Origin: Macrophomina tecta
Lineage: Eukaryota; Ascomycota; Dothideomycetes; Botryosphaeriales; Botryosphaeriaceae
Length of the DNA stretch: 64,000 nt
Direction of reading: 5' to 3'
Assembly (NCBI GenBank): GCA_024180945.1
Contig: JAKSGN010000005.1
Location: 310,001-374,000, forward strand
Shown in pieces: positions 34,312 through 44,865 of the stretch. The notes under the pieces were generated by a model. The model saw only the letters and a program-made list of their open reading frames with translations, was not told the origin of the DNA and did not search any database. How positions within the stretch are numbered: position 1 is the first letter of the stretch; each line of letters begins with the position of its first letter. The translations under genes were made by a program, and so were the position numbers.

Positions 34312-35299
34312 GCCGAGGTAAGCGGAATGCCCGCTGTCTGTTCGCAATCCTGGGGAACTGGCGGCCCGACATGTTCATTACTGATTCTCGGGCCTCCTCG
34401 GCTCGACGGTTGACTCGTGTAAACTACGTGTTGTACCTGATCGCCAGTGCGAGCCTCATTTCACAGCCGATCGCCTTACTCATGAATAATTCACGGACCA
34501 CTCACTAGCACTGTATTCGGCATAAACCTCTACGCCAGGCGTTCTCCGGTAATGGGACGTCTCGTAATTGAATAAACGGCCTAAAACAATGGTAGGGACG
34601 TGGAGTGACGGGAGTGGCGTATATTTTCTTAATTTCCCCCTTTCACTTTTCCCTATCTGAAGCAGTGATGACATAAGCACGCGGTTGATTGGTTTTGATC
34701 CTTAATCCTGTGATTTTCACTACAACTCCTGCTCCCGTATCCGTCTAAGTTGCTCCTTTCGAACTATTTATTGAGAGTTACAATGCTCCGGATGAGAAGT
34801 TAAGTCCCAGCCCAGTCCTCTGCCAGGTGTCCAAAGACTCGACATGTACAGTAAAATGTACGTATTTGACTGGCAGTTATTGTGAATAGGATTCGCCGGT
34901 TTTCAACAGTTCGGAAAGCTGACATTGTCAGAAAGGAGGACATCAGCGCTTATGTACAGAGAGCCAGAGGATGCAGACGTGCAAAGCAGCGCTTGCAAGC
35001 GCCTTTTCATGGTTTCTAATCCCAAGGCACATGTTTGTTCATGTACGATAATTTCCACCTTTCAGTCTTGGAACAATTTCTATGGGCCCACTGGCTTATT
35101 CAGGTCACCAACACAGACCACCCACCACTTGCTCACCTCGTGTCGGCCGGCAAGTCTCCGAAGCCCTCCGATCCTATATTCCTCCTATAAATGCCGCTAT
35201 GTCCTTCCCACCCACTTTTCTTTCGTATCATCAGCTCCATATTCTACTGACACCCTCTCCGTTCTAACATCAACCTCACAACCGAGTCCGATATCCAAG
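34312..35299. other. Intergenic region upstream of the small secreted protein
   Basis: About 1 kb without a supported gene; a TATA box and leader occupy its last 115 bases. Confidence 0.45.
35186..35192 (+). promoter_or_regulatory. TATA box of the 60-aa secreted protein
   Basis: tataaat 114 bases before the ATG, with a pyrimidine-rich leader (ttcccacccacttttctttc) after it. Strengthens the case that the small ORF is a real gene. Confidence 0.5.
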
Positions 35300-35482
35300 A
35301 TGAAATTCTTCCTCACCGCCTTCCTTGCAATCTTCATACCAGCTACTACTGTCCTAGGTCGGAATTTTTGCCCAGATGCCAATCTCAGGGAGTGCTACGA
35401 TTATTGCGATGTAAACAACCCCGACAACGCTGCGTTTGTGGCGTGCACGCACGCGAGGTGCCCATATTGTCAGCCCGCTTGA
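35300..35482 (+). CDS. Small cysteine-rich secreted protein (60 aa)
   Basis: Signal peptide MKFFLTAFLAIFIPATTVLG, then a 40-residue mature peptide with six cysteines (NFCPDANLRECYDYC ... FVACTHARCPYC), enough for three disulfides. Single exon. The ATG has a good context (ccaagatg), a TATA box lies 114 bases upstream, and a poly(A) signal lies 15 bases after the stop. No family recognised. Such peptides may be effectors, antimicrobials or signalling peptides; function is not inferable. Confidence 0.75.
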   Translation: MKFFLTAFLAIFIPATTVLGRNFCPDANLRECYDYCDVNNPDNAAFVACTHARCPYCQPA

Positions 35483-35496
35483 AAGAGCCCGCCTGA

Positions 35497-35502
35497 AATA
35501 AA
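35497..35502 (+). terminator. Polyadenylation signal of the 60-aa secreted protein
   Basis: aataaa 15 bases after the stop codon. Canonical hexamer in the expected place. Confidence 0.5.
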
Positions 35503-35972
35503 AGATGATTCGACTAGAGGCGATTCGTGAGTAGTATTCTCCAGCTCAACATGATCTTCGGCTGACAAAAGTGGAAGAATACGAAAGCCCCCAGCAAATG
35601 CTGAGGGCGGGGTATAACGAAGTGAAGCTGTGATTGGCCGTTAGAGATGACCTTAAAGACAGTTAAGACAAATGAAGCAATCACTAGTCCCTATGCGTCG
35701 ATGCAGGTGTTGAAGAAGTTTAAGCTGGCAATCGTTGGTTCTCGTTTCGAGCGAACTCACATACGTTCTAACGGCTGGACGCCTGCCGACCTGGTTAATG
35801 GCCAGATGGCTGAGGGAACTGAATGCGGCCAGCCTTCAAGTCGGTGCCCCGTTGACGAGAATACAAGAAACGTCGGAAAAGTAAACTTTGGCGTTGAATC
35901 GCCCTAGTAATGGCAATAAACCCTCGTTGTTTTCCGCCTTATGTATCCTGTCCTGGCTGCATTCACATATTG

Positions 35973-38900
35973 TCACACGACTGGTCCCTTTTCGCGGCCA
36001 TGAGCATCACACCACTCGACGTGCTCACTGATGATGGGAAACACATCCCTCGCCGCATGTTTCCCCATCCACGTGTCCAAATGACCGTATCCCTCCACCA
36101 CCCTCCGCCGATACAACTCCGGCCCAAACCTCCTCCTCAGCAAATCATACGTCACAAACGTGCTCTCTGGGTCAAACACGACATTGCTTCCTCCACTCAC
36201 AAACAAAATCGGCAACCCCCTCAACCGCTCCCACCCCTCCTCCGACACCACACAGTCCCTCCCTTCACCATCCAAAACCCTGCCCACCCTCCCCATCCGC
36301 ATCGTCTGGCCCAACATGCGCATGTGCACCCCGCCCACCACCTCGCCCAACGCATCATGCGTCTCGCGGTTCAAATTCGCGTGAACCCAGCACCGGCCAA
36401 ACGCGAGGCTGAAGCGATGGCACACGCGACTGGCGCAGAGCTCCTCAGCTCCGCCGACCGGATAAAACCGCAACAACTGGTCGATCGCCTTCTGGACGCG
36501 GCCTCCGCCCGCGCCGTGCTCGTCCGCGGCGTGCATCGGAAACCACCGACTCCCCGCAGCGCTCTCGTACAAGCGCGGCAGCCCCTCCCGCCCGGCCTTG
36601 ACGCTGTTCCACCGCCCGAACACCAGGTGCGCGAACACCTGCGTGCAGGCGACGCCGCGCAGCCAGCGCGCGGGGACGGAGCCGTCGAGCAGCCCCATGG
36701 CGAGCGCGACGGCGCCCATGCAGTGCGCGATGACGTACACTTTCTGCCGCTCTTTCGCGCCTTCGTTCTCGTGTTCGTGCTCTTTGTCTCCGCCCCCGCG
36801 CAAGTGCTGCAGCGCCGCGAGCACGTCCAAGCGCGCCTCCCACGCGGTGCCGCCCGCCGCGCAGACGTGCGTGGCAGAGAAGCGGTGCGAGAGGACGTGC
36901 ACGGTGTGGCCGCGGGACGTGAAGTGGTCGATAGCGTTGGTGCGGACGGTGGGCAGGGCGAAGATGGCGTGGGTAACGGAGGCGCCGGGGATCATGAGGA
37001 TAGTGGGGGGAGGGTTGTTGTGGTTGCGGGTGGTCGTCGTCGTGGTGGTCGTCGGGTACCAAGTTCGGAGGGTGCTGGAGACGCCGTCGGAGGCGGTGAC
37101 CGTGGTGGTTATTGTGGGTGGGGGTTTCGGGGGGTTTGATGTGCTGGTGGCAGCTGGTGTTTTCGTTGTTGTGATCGATGATGGTATAGCAGGCTCGTGG
37201 TAACGGTCATTGGCCGAGGGCTGTAGAGGCCGGAAGGGGCCAAGTGTGTAGGGTGCGGTGTGCTGGGCGAAGTCGCTGACAAAGTTGGCTAGGGTGGTGG
37301 TGCGGTTCAGGAGGTTGCCTGTAGGTAAAGCAGAGAAGGTCTTGAGCTCGGAGGTGAAGTTGCGTAAGGAGATGCGCAGGATTCCTTTTCCAGCCAAGGA
37401 GCCATCGGAATGCGTGAGTGTTGTGTGTAGTGTGGTCGTAGCCTTCCAAGTTGAAGTGATGGAAAGCCCTATTGAGGAGTTGATGTTCTTCTTTCCATGG
37501 AGATGATAGGTGCTACCGTCCGTGGTGCGAAGAGTGAGGTGGTACGCCAGGTTCGTGCCATCAGAGATGCTTTCATCCGCGGAAAAGAAGTACACCTTAC
37601 CTCTTGCAAGGAGGGGTTCTTTTGAGAGAGCTCTGCAAGAGAACGTCCCCGAAGCGACGGCACCTGGATCACCCAGGTGGCGTCCTTTTATAAGTCAGCA
37701 ACGTGAATAGAAGTTCAAGATAACGCTTACCACTCTTTGTACTGCCCGCTGAAACACTCAAATACAACGAACCTACGCTTGACGAAGCTTTTGCGGCTCG
37801 CTCTGCTATTGTGAAGTCGTCTATGGCATTGCCAATATGCATGTACCCATCCATTATCTCAGTGAACTGGACGCCAACTGTCCCTGCCGCCATCCGCAGT
37901 ACTCTCTGAGCCTCCACCAGGTCAGATGGAAGGGAAACCGATACAGCAGGCTTGCCGAATAAATCGAGTCTATCATTTTTGGTCCTGTCGATTCTGAGAC
38001 ATTTATTTTCTGTTATAAGATCTATGGCACGTTCGGCGAGAGCGGTAATAGTGGCCAAAGGATTTGCACCTGGCGGATCAGTAAACAGTCCACTTCACCG
38101 ACAACGTAGACATTACCGAGTGACGTAGGTATGACCGCGCCATCCACGCAAGTGAGGCCATGATGAACTTCTGGCCCTTCACCGCAAAACACTTGGCCAA
38201 GGTGGTCTGTTGCACCACTTCTGCCCGTTCCATCAGAACTCATTACGGCGCCACCGAGCGGATGGACGGTGATCTGCTCCTGTTGATTTAATACTGTATG
38301 AAAGGATCAGTGTGACTCGTGATAACGCGAGGTGCCATCTCCTACCGGCATGAAACGGAGAGTTGATGAGCATGCCGCCAATTGTATGCGTTGCTTTGGC
38401 CAGGATCTCATTGAGTCTTTTCACATGCTCCGTCCGACCAACACCCAGGAACTGTAGGCGAGGCTTGTTATTTTCAAGAGTCAGAACTGCTTCGTTGCTA
38501 TCATGGGACATGACGAGATATGTCTGGGTCCTGCTGACAGATCCGCCGTTGGAGTATGGCCCGAGGAACCTAGCCTCTGCCCTCGACATCAGGTGGTGAA
38601 GCTGATCCCTGGCCTTCAAGTGCTGAGAACGATGTTGTTCTGGAAGTAGCTCTAGCATGGACTGAATCAACGGAGCAAGCGCTTCAGGAATGGCGCCTTC
38701 CTGGATGACATACGCATCCAATACGTTGGGGGAGGTGACAGCGTCTCGATTGTCTATGATGCCGGTAATCGTAGGACCGGTTGGGTCGTGTGCAAGAGGG
38801 TTGGCGCGACCTATTCCATTTACAACTTCGTTCGTATCATATCCTGCACAACGTTAGCAGTCCGGAATACACGCCGTTCTTCGGGCTCCATGTTTTACCA

Positions 38901-40282
38901 AACGATAAGATGTCACCATTCCCAGACAGCTTCTGCCCGATCATGGGAGACATCTGCAAGCCATGTGCTCGAGAGCGGAGGAGGATCTCTGTGGTACCCA
39001 AAGATCCAGCTCCGAGGAAACACAGCTCTTTCTTTGGTGTTCATTAATCCGTGTACAAGCGGGGCAGTATGCAGATCGGTACTTACGGCTCTCACCCACA
39101 TCAGGTTCTCGTGAAAAGCGTGCTCAAATTTCTCTCTTCCGACACCATGCCACGCATAATAAATGATATAACCGCCTCGCGGGTCCTTGCTAATATAACG
39201 GACTTCACATTCGCAGAATATCTCCGCTCCCCAGTTCCAAGCGTCCGAAATATAGTTTACCAAGACGGAGTTCTTGGAGCCATCATTCAGCCCGGTGGAG
39301 TCTTGGCCGGTGCATGTTGAGGCCTTCATTTCAACTCAAGCGTTATTGACACCATCGTGGAAGAAGGTCGTTTGAGGCACGCGGTAAAAGTTCTGTTTTT
39401 GGCCCAGAGCTTCCGCCTGTTTCTCCAGGACCAAGAGTTTCTTTGGGGGCAGGTAATGGTCAGGGTAAGGTGTGGGTTGGAGCATCTCTGCCGCACGGGC
39501 ATAATCTGATGGCAAATGAGCCCAAGCATGTCGATGAATAGGTAACAGTACTAACAGAGATCAAGGACAGCAGGGTCATTCCGAATCTCGAGCGGCCAAG
39601 CATTCAGGGCTAAAGTTCGTTTATCACATTCCAGGAAGACGTTTGCGTTGATGATGGAAGTGCCTCCGAGACCTGTGAATTCAGTGCAGGGTCCCAAATG
39701 ACCAATTTCAACCGAATCTGACCTTTACCAACGAAAGCATTCTGCCCGTCGCCCAGCACCAAGTTGTACATTCCTGTAGGATTACTTCCGGCAAAGCTCT
39801 TGAAGACTCCCATTGCTCTACCAGCATGTCCAGAAATGTGCAGCTCCGGAAGAACTTCAGACAAAGTACTGGGATACTCGCCGGCTGCGTGCGCACATGG
39901 GTCAGGAGTTTCCAGTGAAGCAGGTGCTGGAAGACGTACGCCATTTCTCCTTACCCATCTCCAGCACTGCAACGCTCTCCCCAGCCCTTGCCATTCGGCT
40001 TGCCGCAACGCCTCCGCCGTAGCCAGAGCCGATGACGACGACATCATACTCAGGCCGCATCAAGTGCACAGGTCTGCTGAGGCGCGGGAACTGCCTTTTC
40101 GCCCGTGGACTCGTGCTCTTGCTCGGAAGAGCACAATCGCAAGATTCACTGGCTTTGGCTCGGGGCGCGATCTTTTCCGTGAGATCAGAAATGAATGCGA
40201 ATGGCTTCGGGACTTTGGAGGCGTCCGTTTTGGCATCGCCAGAACGGTCAAAAAGGCCGCCGAATGCAGAGAATGGCGCCAT
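35973..40282 (-). CDS. GMC oxidoreductase (cholesterol-oxidase-like) fused to alpha/beta hydrolase, with an in-frame TGA
   Basis: Nine exons: 40282-39955, 39884-39729, 39672-39556, 39505-39087, 39031-38899, 38843-38346, 38293-38117, 38069-37731, 37684-35973. Eight introns all keep phase; 1293 codons. N-terminal GMC flavoenzyme: FAD motif YDVVVIGSGYGGGVAASRM about residue 78, GLGGTSIINANVF, GAGSLGTTEILLRS, active-site VHPLGGAVM and NPLATITALAER. From about residue 850 an alpha/beta hydrolase: PTILMIPGASVTHAIF (oxyanion loop), VIAHCMGAVALAM with Cys in place of the usual nucleophile Ser, late GYGHLDTWMG with the catalytic His. The module order resembles bacterial and fungal cholesterol-oxidase-like fusions; the substrate is presumably a sterol or other hydrophobic alcohol. 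One TGA (39338-39336) lies in exon 4, just before KASTCTGQD, where relatives tend to have Gly (from memory), so this allele may be dead. Confidence 0.8.
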
Positions 40283-41633
40283 TTCTGGCTAAGAGGCGAC
40301 CCTCCAGGTACAATAACTGTGGCAAGAAACCGTCTGGTGGTTTTTAATGTGGTTGAAATTTTGATGTCGGCCCTTGACCCACGCGCGTTGTCGTCTTGGG
40401 AGAGAGAATTGCACAATTACATAGAAAAAAAGACGAGAAGGGGGACAGCGGAATAGAATGTGAAAAATTGCACGATCCAGATTAGCTCCAGTATTAATTG
40501 CAAGTTCCCGGAGGCGGAACCAATGCATGCATCTGCTTATTGTTCAATACCTTGCAACGCCACAGCTGGATAGGCCGAAACAAAGTCCAATCCGCAGGCT
40601 TTCCGCGGAGCTATGGTGTGGCTCTGTGCATGAATGCGATATCTCACTGCATGAAGGGCGGTCGGATTAGGCAGAAAGGACGATTAGGCGCGGCGATGGA
40701 GTACAGATGAGGTTAAGCTGGTCCACATCCGGCGTTCGGGGGCGGAAAATTCGCAGGGCAATTGGCCGAGAGAGAGAGAGGGCGATAGGGCCAGATCACA
40801 AAGGGAGTCGGTAGGCTCTCTTTTTAGGATATCAGCTTGCGCGTTGCTGTGCACTGAGGGCATATTAGTGGATGGAAGCGCGGCACTACACTAAACAACG
40901 GCTAGGCCCATGCTTGTCTGACTTGGCTCTGTCGACACGCCCCAAGCAAAGGCATACTCACGAGCCGGTTTCGCATAGGGCGGGAGAATAGAAAGCCGTG
41001 GAAAGATGAAGCATGCGTCGATTCGGTCAACAATGCCGGCCGCATGGATAAGGAAACGATGTTGGGCGCAGAGGGGACTTGCGGCGCGGCCATGACGGGT
41101 CATGGCACAACTTGGGCGGGCCAACTGACTGGGCACCAGATTCACATGGGAGGCTCGGGTATCCATTTGCCGTTGACTTTGGCCTGGGACGGTGGGAGGC
41201 CGCGTGGTGGTGAAAGAGGTTGAGAGGCAGGAAGGCAGGAGGGGGAAGTAGTGAAGCCGAAGCGAGCGAGCTAGCCGAATGGAGCTTAGCGCGGACGCGT
41301 CGCTGCTGCCTCAGGCCCGCAACAAAGCCTCCACCCCAACCTCATCCATCAACTCGGTCCACAGTCCTTCTGTCGTTCGGCCCGCTCCCGCTCGCCGCCA
41401 ACAGGAGACACGAGTGCACTTCTGCCTCGTGCTGCAGGTCAATGAGATGGCATATCTCGCCTCCGACGCCCGAGACGGTCCATACCAGCATCCTGCCTGC
41501 AGCAGCTCGGCCATGCATCGGTGGCGGCGCAGGCTTCTTTGGGGCTCGTCGTTTCTATTTTGCTGATCTCCTACCATCGAAAGTAAATGATCGTTTATCG
41601 TCATACTGCCTCAACGGCTACCAGGCCCTCCAG
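40283..41633. other. Intergenic region between divergent genes
   Basis: Upstream of the GMC fusion gene (minus) and the DUF3433 gene (plus). A frame open from 41220 joins the DUF3433 frame, but its composition (Arg/Pro/Ala-rich, no known motif) does not look coding. A short GA repeat lies at 40769-40782. Confidence 0.4.
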
Positions 41634-43203
41634 ATGTCGACTATTACGCTGGATTGGGCCCTCGATTTTAGCCGCCCTTTCCTCCTTGACGGATGCCCGA
41701 ATGCCAACGCCAGCGCCTCAAACGAGGATGCGCATCTGATCCTGCTGGCACTTTCTTTCCCTAACACGGATGGTTCTTCATTCCCATCTGGCTCAGTGTG
41801 CCATCCGAGTTATACTCTGAGTCGGCGAGCTGTTTCCGTAACGGACTCTGGCTCTTCACAGCACTTGGCGTTGGCCACCGACGCAGGCAATGAATTAGCC
41901 ATGGCCATTGACCCAAGGAAGCTGACCCGCAAGTTCATTGAGCAGACTAACACTGGTTACTATGACTTCAAAACGGACCTTAACATCACAAGTTACTCGA
42001 GCTGGGTACTGCCTCTCAATTGGACCTTGCCACAAACAAACATCACCAACTTCCGGGACGCGAATCTCTCAACCGAAGCATTTCAGCGGTTCTTCCCGGC
42101 CAACATGGCTCAATACGTCAAAGGCCATTTTGTTTCGCCCACGAACGAAAGCGTCGAAGCGACCCTCACCTCTTCTTACAAACGACTTTGCATGGGCCAA
42201 TGGTCTCTAAGAACTATGGAAGCCATCCTTATCCTAATGACTCTGGTTGCGGTCTGCCTATCTTTCTCCACCTACCCTCGTTTTTTCTGGAATCCAGAAT
42301 CTTCGGCAGCACATGCCGCGATTCTGGCAAAGAGCCCGGGCCTTTGGCCAATCCTACAGAGCACCGGACCACTGCTGAGGAAGCCTTTTCACCATTACTT
42401 ATCCGCCCACGAGTATCATGCCGGGGAAAATGCGTATCATTGGGAACAATACAATCTACGTGCACGTAGACGCCACCAAAAACACCCGAACTACTGACCG
42501 CTCGAAACCAGAGCGCGCATACCGTCCCGCAGAGGCAGGCAGGGATTCAAAGTGGTGGAGACCGGTAGCGTCAGCTCTGCCTTATCGCATTCGGGTCATT
42601 ATCCTCACCGTTTGTGTCGTCATCGTCTTGGAGGTCCTCTGCCACCTTTCGGCAAATAACCGCGGCCTTACGACTATCTCACCCGATTCTTACCAACTTT
42701 ACCCCTGGTTATACCTTTCCACTTTAATCATGGCTGGGACAGCATTAACCTCCGGTACCCTCGACTCCACCGCCAGGTTGCTCCATCCGTTCCGGAGATT
42801 ACGCCGAGGAAAGATGCGCTTTGACGAACTTTTCTATGAACCACTCGGTGAAGCTGCTATTGCTGTGACTTTTCATTCCGTCCGGAAACGCTACGTCGCC
42901 CTGTCGGTTATTTTATTGACCTCTTTGATCAGTCCTGCATTGGCTTGTGCGGTGTTGCATTGCGCGTTGAAGTGGGGCGAGGAGCGCGTCGTGCCAAGGG
43001 ATCCAGGGAGTGTAGCAGCGAAGATGAGTTTCTGGGCGGGTAGCGAGGTGGTGAAGAAAATTGCTGCGGCGATGGAATTCGGAGAGAAGGATTGGAAGGA
43101 ATGCTTTGATGGGGAGGTGCTTGGGTTGGGGTGGTGGGAGCGGGAGGGGGAAGGAGGTTTGGAAATTGATGTCGGAGTGCCGGCGGCAGGAAAGGAGGAG
43201 TAG
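41634..43203 (+). CDS. DUF3433 family membrane protein, short form
   Basis: 505-aa model: 41634-42459 and 42512-43203, joined in phase over a 52-bp intron with branch-like CTGAC and acceptor ACCAG. The start MSTITLDWALDFSRPF opens an extracellular-looking region with many N-glycosylation sites (NITSYSSW, NWTLPQTNIT). A membrane helix follows (MEAILILMTLVAVCLSF). The DUF3433 core in exon 2 reads WWRPVASALPYRIR, then VCVVIVLEVLCHLS and YPWLYLSTLIMAG, then LDSTARLLHPFRRL. A last helix pair follows. Relatives are usually about twice as long with two such modules, so this is either a short member or a 5'-truncated one. Function of the family is unknown. Confidence 0.65.
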
Positions 43204-43332
43204 GGGGACTATGGATTTTAAGAATGTGTTTTTTGATTTGCCGATGTTTGTTACGATACCCTGATAGGAGGCCTCAAGGACGGAAAGGCAGATGGGATGA
43301 GGTGAGAGAAGAGGATTCCAGGCGATGTAGCC

Positions 43333-43370
43333 TGCAGCCAATCAGAACTCCTGCACGCCGTACACACCCG
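43333..43370 (-). repeat. Diverged copy of the sequence at 10883-10917
   Basis: About 35 bases match the minus-strand remnant near 10.9 kb at roughly 30 positions (shared cgtgc-ggagttctgattgg core, and the same RRAGVLIG reading). Two dispersed copies in one window point to a repeated element or gene family. Confidence 0.5.
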
Positions 43371-43569
43371 GAGTTGCTCCCCAATCACCAGCCCTGCGCT
43401 CGCGGCGAAACTCAGTAGCAGCATCGTCACCATCACTTTCACCAGAATTCTCGTTGCCGTCACCACCCACATCACGATCTATAGTCCTAGCAGGCGACGG
43501 CGTTCCAACCTGGCTCACCGAAAGAAAAGAGGTAATACATCAATGGTAGGTAGAGAGGACTCTTGGATG

Positions 43570-44460
43570 GAATCAGCTGGAAAGAAGCCGTCTTATACTC
43601 GGTGTACAACTACTTTGCGATTCGCCTGGCGCTCCTGCGAGCTGACTTGAATTAGCACCGCTACCGTACCTTCCGACGGCCTGTTCTACGTATGCAGGCT
43701 CTGGCCAATCTCTGACGGCTCGGCGATGCTCAGGCGGAGCGTTACCGTCAGGTCCTAGCGGACTCGACGGGCGGTGCTGGTAAACGCCCGCACAAACGGA
43801 TTCGTCCTGGCAAGGCAATCTCGGATGACACGGAGGACTTCTCAGCGCAACGGTCCGGCTGCGGTGGACTGCTCCGGCCCGTGGCCCCTAAAGGTCTGCA
43901 TACGTGCTTCAAGCTGCTCGTCGCGCCTATCAAGAAGGTAGATCTGGCTGAAGGCGTGCTGTAATCTGGCTGGCGGCACCAGCGCTCCCATAGATTCGGA
44001 AGCAGTAGACCCCGCCCACTGCCCGCATCAGGCCGTGGTCAATCTTGACGCCTAAGGAGGTGAAGGCAGAGCCATTGTTGTACCGGCAGATGAGCCTATG
44101 GAAGCTGGCCGAATCCTGGCTCCGCCCGCCTCCCGAATGCTCCGTTAAGAGCCGGCGCAGTTCGTCAGAGTACTGCGAGGCCTGACGGGCCTTGATGGAG
44201 CCTCCGGAGCAGTACCAGTATTTATCGTGGCGGTGATACTTGAAAACAAAGCTTGCCAGAGCGCCAAAACTGGAGCAGTAGTTCTCAGGTTCGGTCGCGT
44301 CGAAGGGCGCTTGCAATTGAAGCTTGCCGGTAGCGCTCGGCGGGCTTCCATCCGCTTTGGCATGTAGAAATCCCTTTGGTGCGGCTCCCTTCTTGACGCC
44401 AATCGTGGATCTAGATCTATTTGCAGCAACCTAAGCTGAGGGTGCCGCTCATTGATGATA
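43570..44460 (-). mobile_element. Helitron Rep/helicase N-terminal relic
   Basis: The minus strand holds pieces of a Helitron transposase N-terminal domain spread over several frames. In order: YSDELRRLLTEHS, then LICRYNNGSAFTSLGVKID and GGVYCFRIYGSA (about 44250-43985), then SQIYLLDRRDEQLEARM (about 43950-43900), then CLARTNPFVRAFTSTARRV (about 43830-43770) and remnants with RPSEGTVAVL (about 43680). These match the Helitron_like_N consensus block by block. Stops and frameshifts separate the blocks, so it is inactive. The Rep HUH motifs and helicase part are absent; neither the 5' TC end nor the 3' hairpin/CTRR end was identified, so the true element limits are unknown. Confidence 0.7.
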
Positions 44461-44865
44461 ACGACGCCGAGGCCGCTAACCAGCGGACTGTTCAGCTCTA
44501 GCTCCGACTCTGGCCTCGTCAGCTTCGTCAGGCTGGGGAGGCTGCGAAGGTCTTCCGTCACATTCGCCAAGTACAGTCTCCCGCCTCTGCCGCTTTCGTG
44601 AGTAGTTCGGGTCTTGGAGGAATGCCTGAACAAAAGAATGGGCGGCTAGGGGAACTGGCGTAGAGATAGAAGTAGGGGTTAGTTGCTGGCCTAAGCTACG
44701 GGAGAAAAGAAGCTGCATAACCGAGTAGTAGAGAATAGCCGAGGAAAGAATCAATTTGATGCCCAAGGAAGTAGAAAGATAGTCCGACATGCATTGCTGC
44801 CTTGCGCAGAAAGAAAATAGAAAGAGAAGTGGAACAACGTAAAAGAGGAAAGTCGGCAAGAAGAA
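44461..44865 (-). other. Unrecognised leucine-rich coding-like segment
   Basis: Minus strand, about 44633-44400, reads LRSLPSLTKL ... SPLVSGLGVVIINERHPQLR without stops. It may belong to the Helitron relic, to the 3' end of the AAA gene or to a captured fragment. The spacing of leucines suggests a leucine-rich repeat, but this is not secure. Confidence 0.25.

Noticed and set aside
37037..37203. Plus-strand frames opposite the hydrolase half of the GMC fusion gene
   Set aside because: The minus strand carries an uninterrupted enzyme domain; the plus frames are low-complexity shadows.
44461..44640. Polyketide synthase fragment
   Set aside because: The SGLGVVIINERHPQLR stretch recalls PKS linker sequence, but no KS, AT, DH or KR motif is nearby and a leucine-rich repeat explains it as well.
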